This document shows, one piece after another, positions 46,282-46,295 of a stretch of 46,295 nt of DNA. Position 1 is the first letter of the stretch; each line of letters opens with the position of its first letter. The notes below the pieces were generated by a model, which saw nothing but the letters and a program-made list of their open reading frames with translations, did not search any database and had not been told where the DNA came from. The position numbers and the translations under genes are program-made. The DNA is from Lachnospiraceae bacterium (GTDB taxonomy: Bacteria; Bacillota; Clostridia; Lachnospirales; Lachnospiraceae): assembly GCA_017618195.1 (NCBI GenBank), contig JAFZUW010000036.1, positions 1 through 46,295 of the forward strand. Reading direction: 5' to 3'.

Positions 46282-46295
46282 ATGGAGCATAAAAA
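46282..46295 (+). CDS. Start of a gene cut by the window end
   Basis: An ATG at 46282 follows GGAAAGGATGACC and reads MEHK before the window ends. Promoter and ribosome site make a real gene likely, but the product cannot be judged from four residues. Confidence 0.4.

Overview
The window looks like chromosomal DNA of a Firmicute of class Clostridia, most plausibly a Lachnospiraceae-type organism with roughly 50-55% GC. The signs are a MecA adaptor, a perfect CIRCE operator, the gdpP-rplI-dnaB order, PlsY, a four-cysteine L31, DUF1385, DUF1858 and DUF4173-type proteins, and strong TTGACA-N17-TATAAT promoters with AGGAGG ribosome sites. I see no prophage, insertion sequence, CRISPR array, rRNA or intact tRNA. 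The genus is inference.

Layout. 1-4.9 kb: a lipoprotein of the glycoside hydrolase 18 type (minus), then mecA and a membrane-bound spermidine-synthase-like protein (plus). 4.9-6.6 kb: an AraC regulator, a DUF1858 redox protein and, divergent from it, a 2[4Fe-4S] ferredoxin. 6.6-10.5 kb: the conserved gdpP-rplI-dnaB operon (minus). 10.6-12.1 kb: an amidohydrolase, followed by remnants of two more copies of its C-terminal tail, and a zinc-ribbon membrane protein. 12.2-16.5 kb: trkA-trkH potassium uptake and a Y-family DNA polymerase (plus). 16.5-19.5 kb: an unknown membrane protein, hsp20 under CIRCE control, a TetR regulator and divergent plsY. 19.5-23.9 kb: rpmE, DUF1385, prmC, prfA and a SpoU methyltransferase (minus), a translation cluster. 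24-27.2 kb: a YD-repeat surface protein and rho with a long disordered repeat insert. 27.4-35.2 kb: rpoB-rpoC with its own strong promoter, not next to rplJ-rplL. 35.5-38.3 kb: a very acidic 896-residue zinc-ribbon membrane protein. 38.4-43.3 kb: a tightly packed four-gene operon of a sugar isomerase/epimerase, an FMN alpha-hydroxy-acid oxidoreductase, a 7TM HD-GYP protein and a Nudix-Gfo/Idh/MocA fusion. 43.4-44.4 kb: a ZIP transporter remnant, a small CxCxxC protein and YbjQ. 44.5-46.3 kb: a DUF4173-type membrane protein and the first codons of a divergent gene.

How the parts connect. GdpP degrades c-di-AMP, and TrkA has RCK_C domains of the type that bind c-di-AMP in some Firmicutes, so this stretch may couple potassium uptake to c-di-AMP. 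The prmC-prfA pair encodes a release factor and the enzyme that methylates its GGQ motif. Most other neighbours are ordinary housekeeping genes.

Most unusual items: (1) the four-gene operon that mixes carbohydrate-type enzymes with a membrane HD-GYP protein and ends in a Nudix-oxidoreductase fusion; (2) the acidic zinc-ribbon protein with a recurring I-x-I-D-F motif that also forms its C-terminus; (3) the 15-residue repeats in Rho; (4) two gene-decay scars, the repeated amidohydrolase tails and a ZIP transporter C-terminus. All functional readings rest on recognising motifs by eye; no database search was run.
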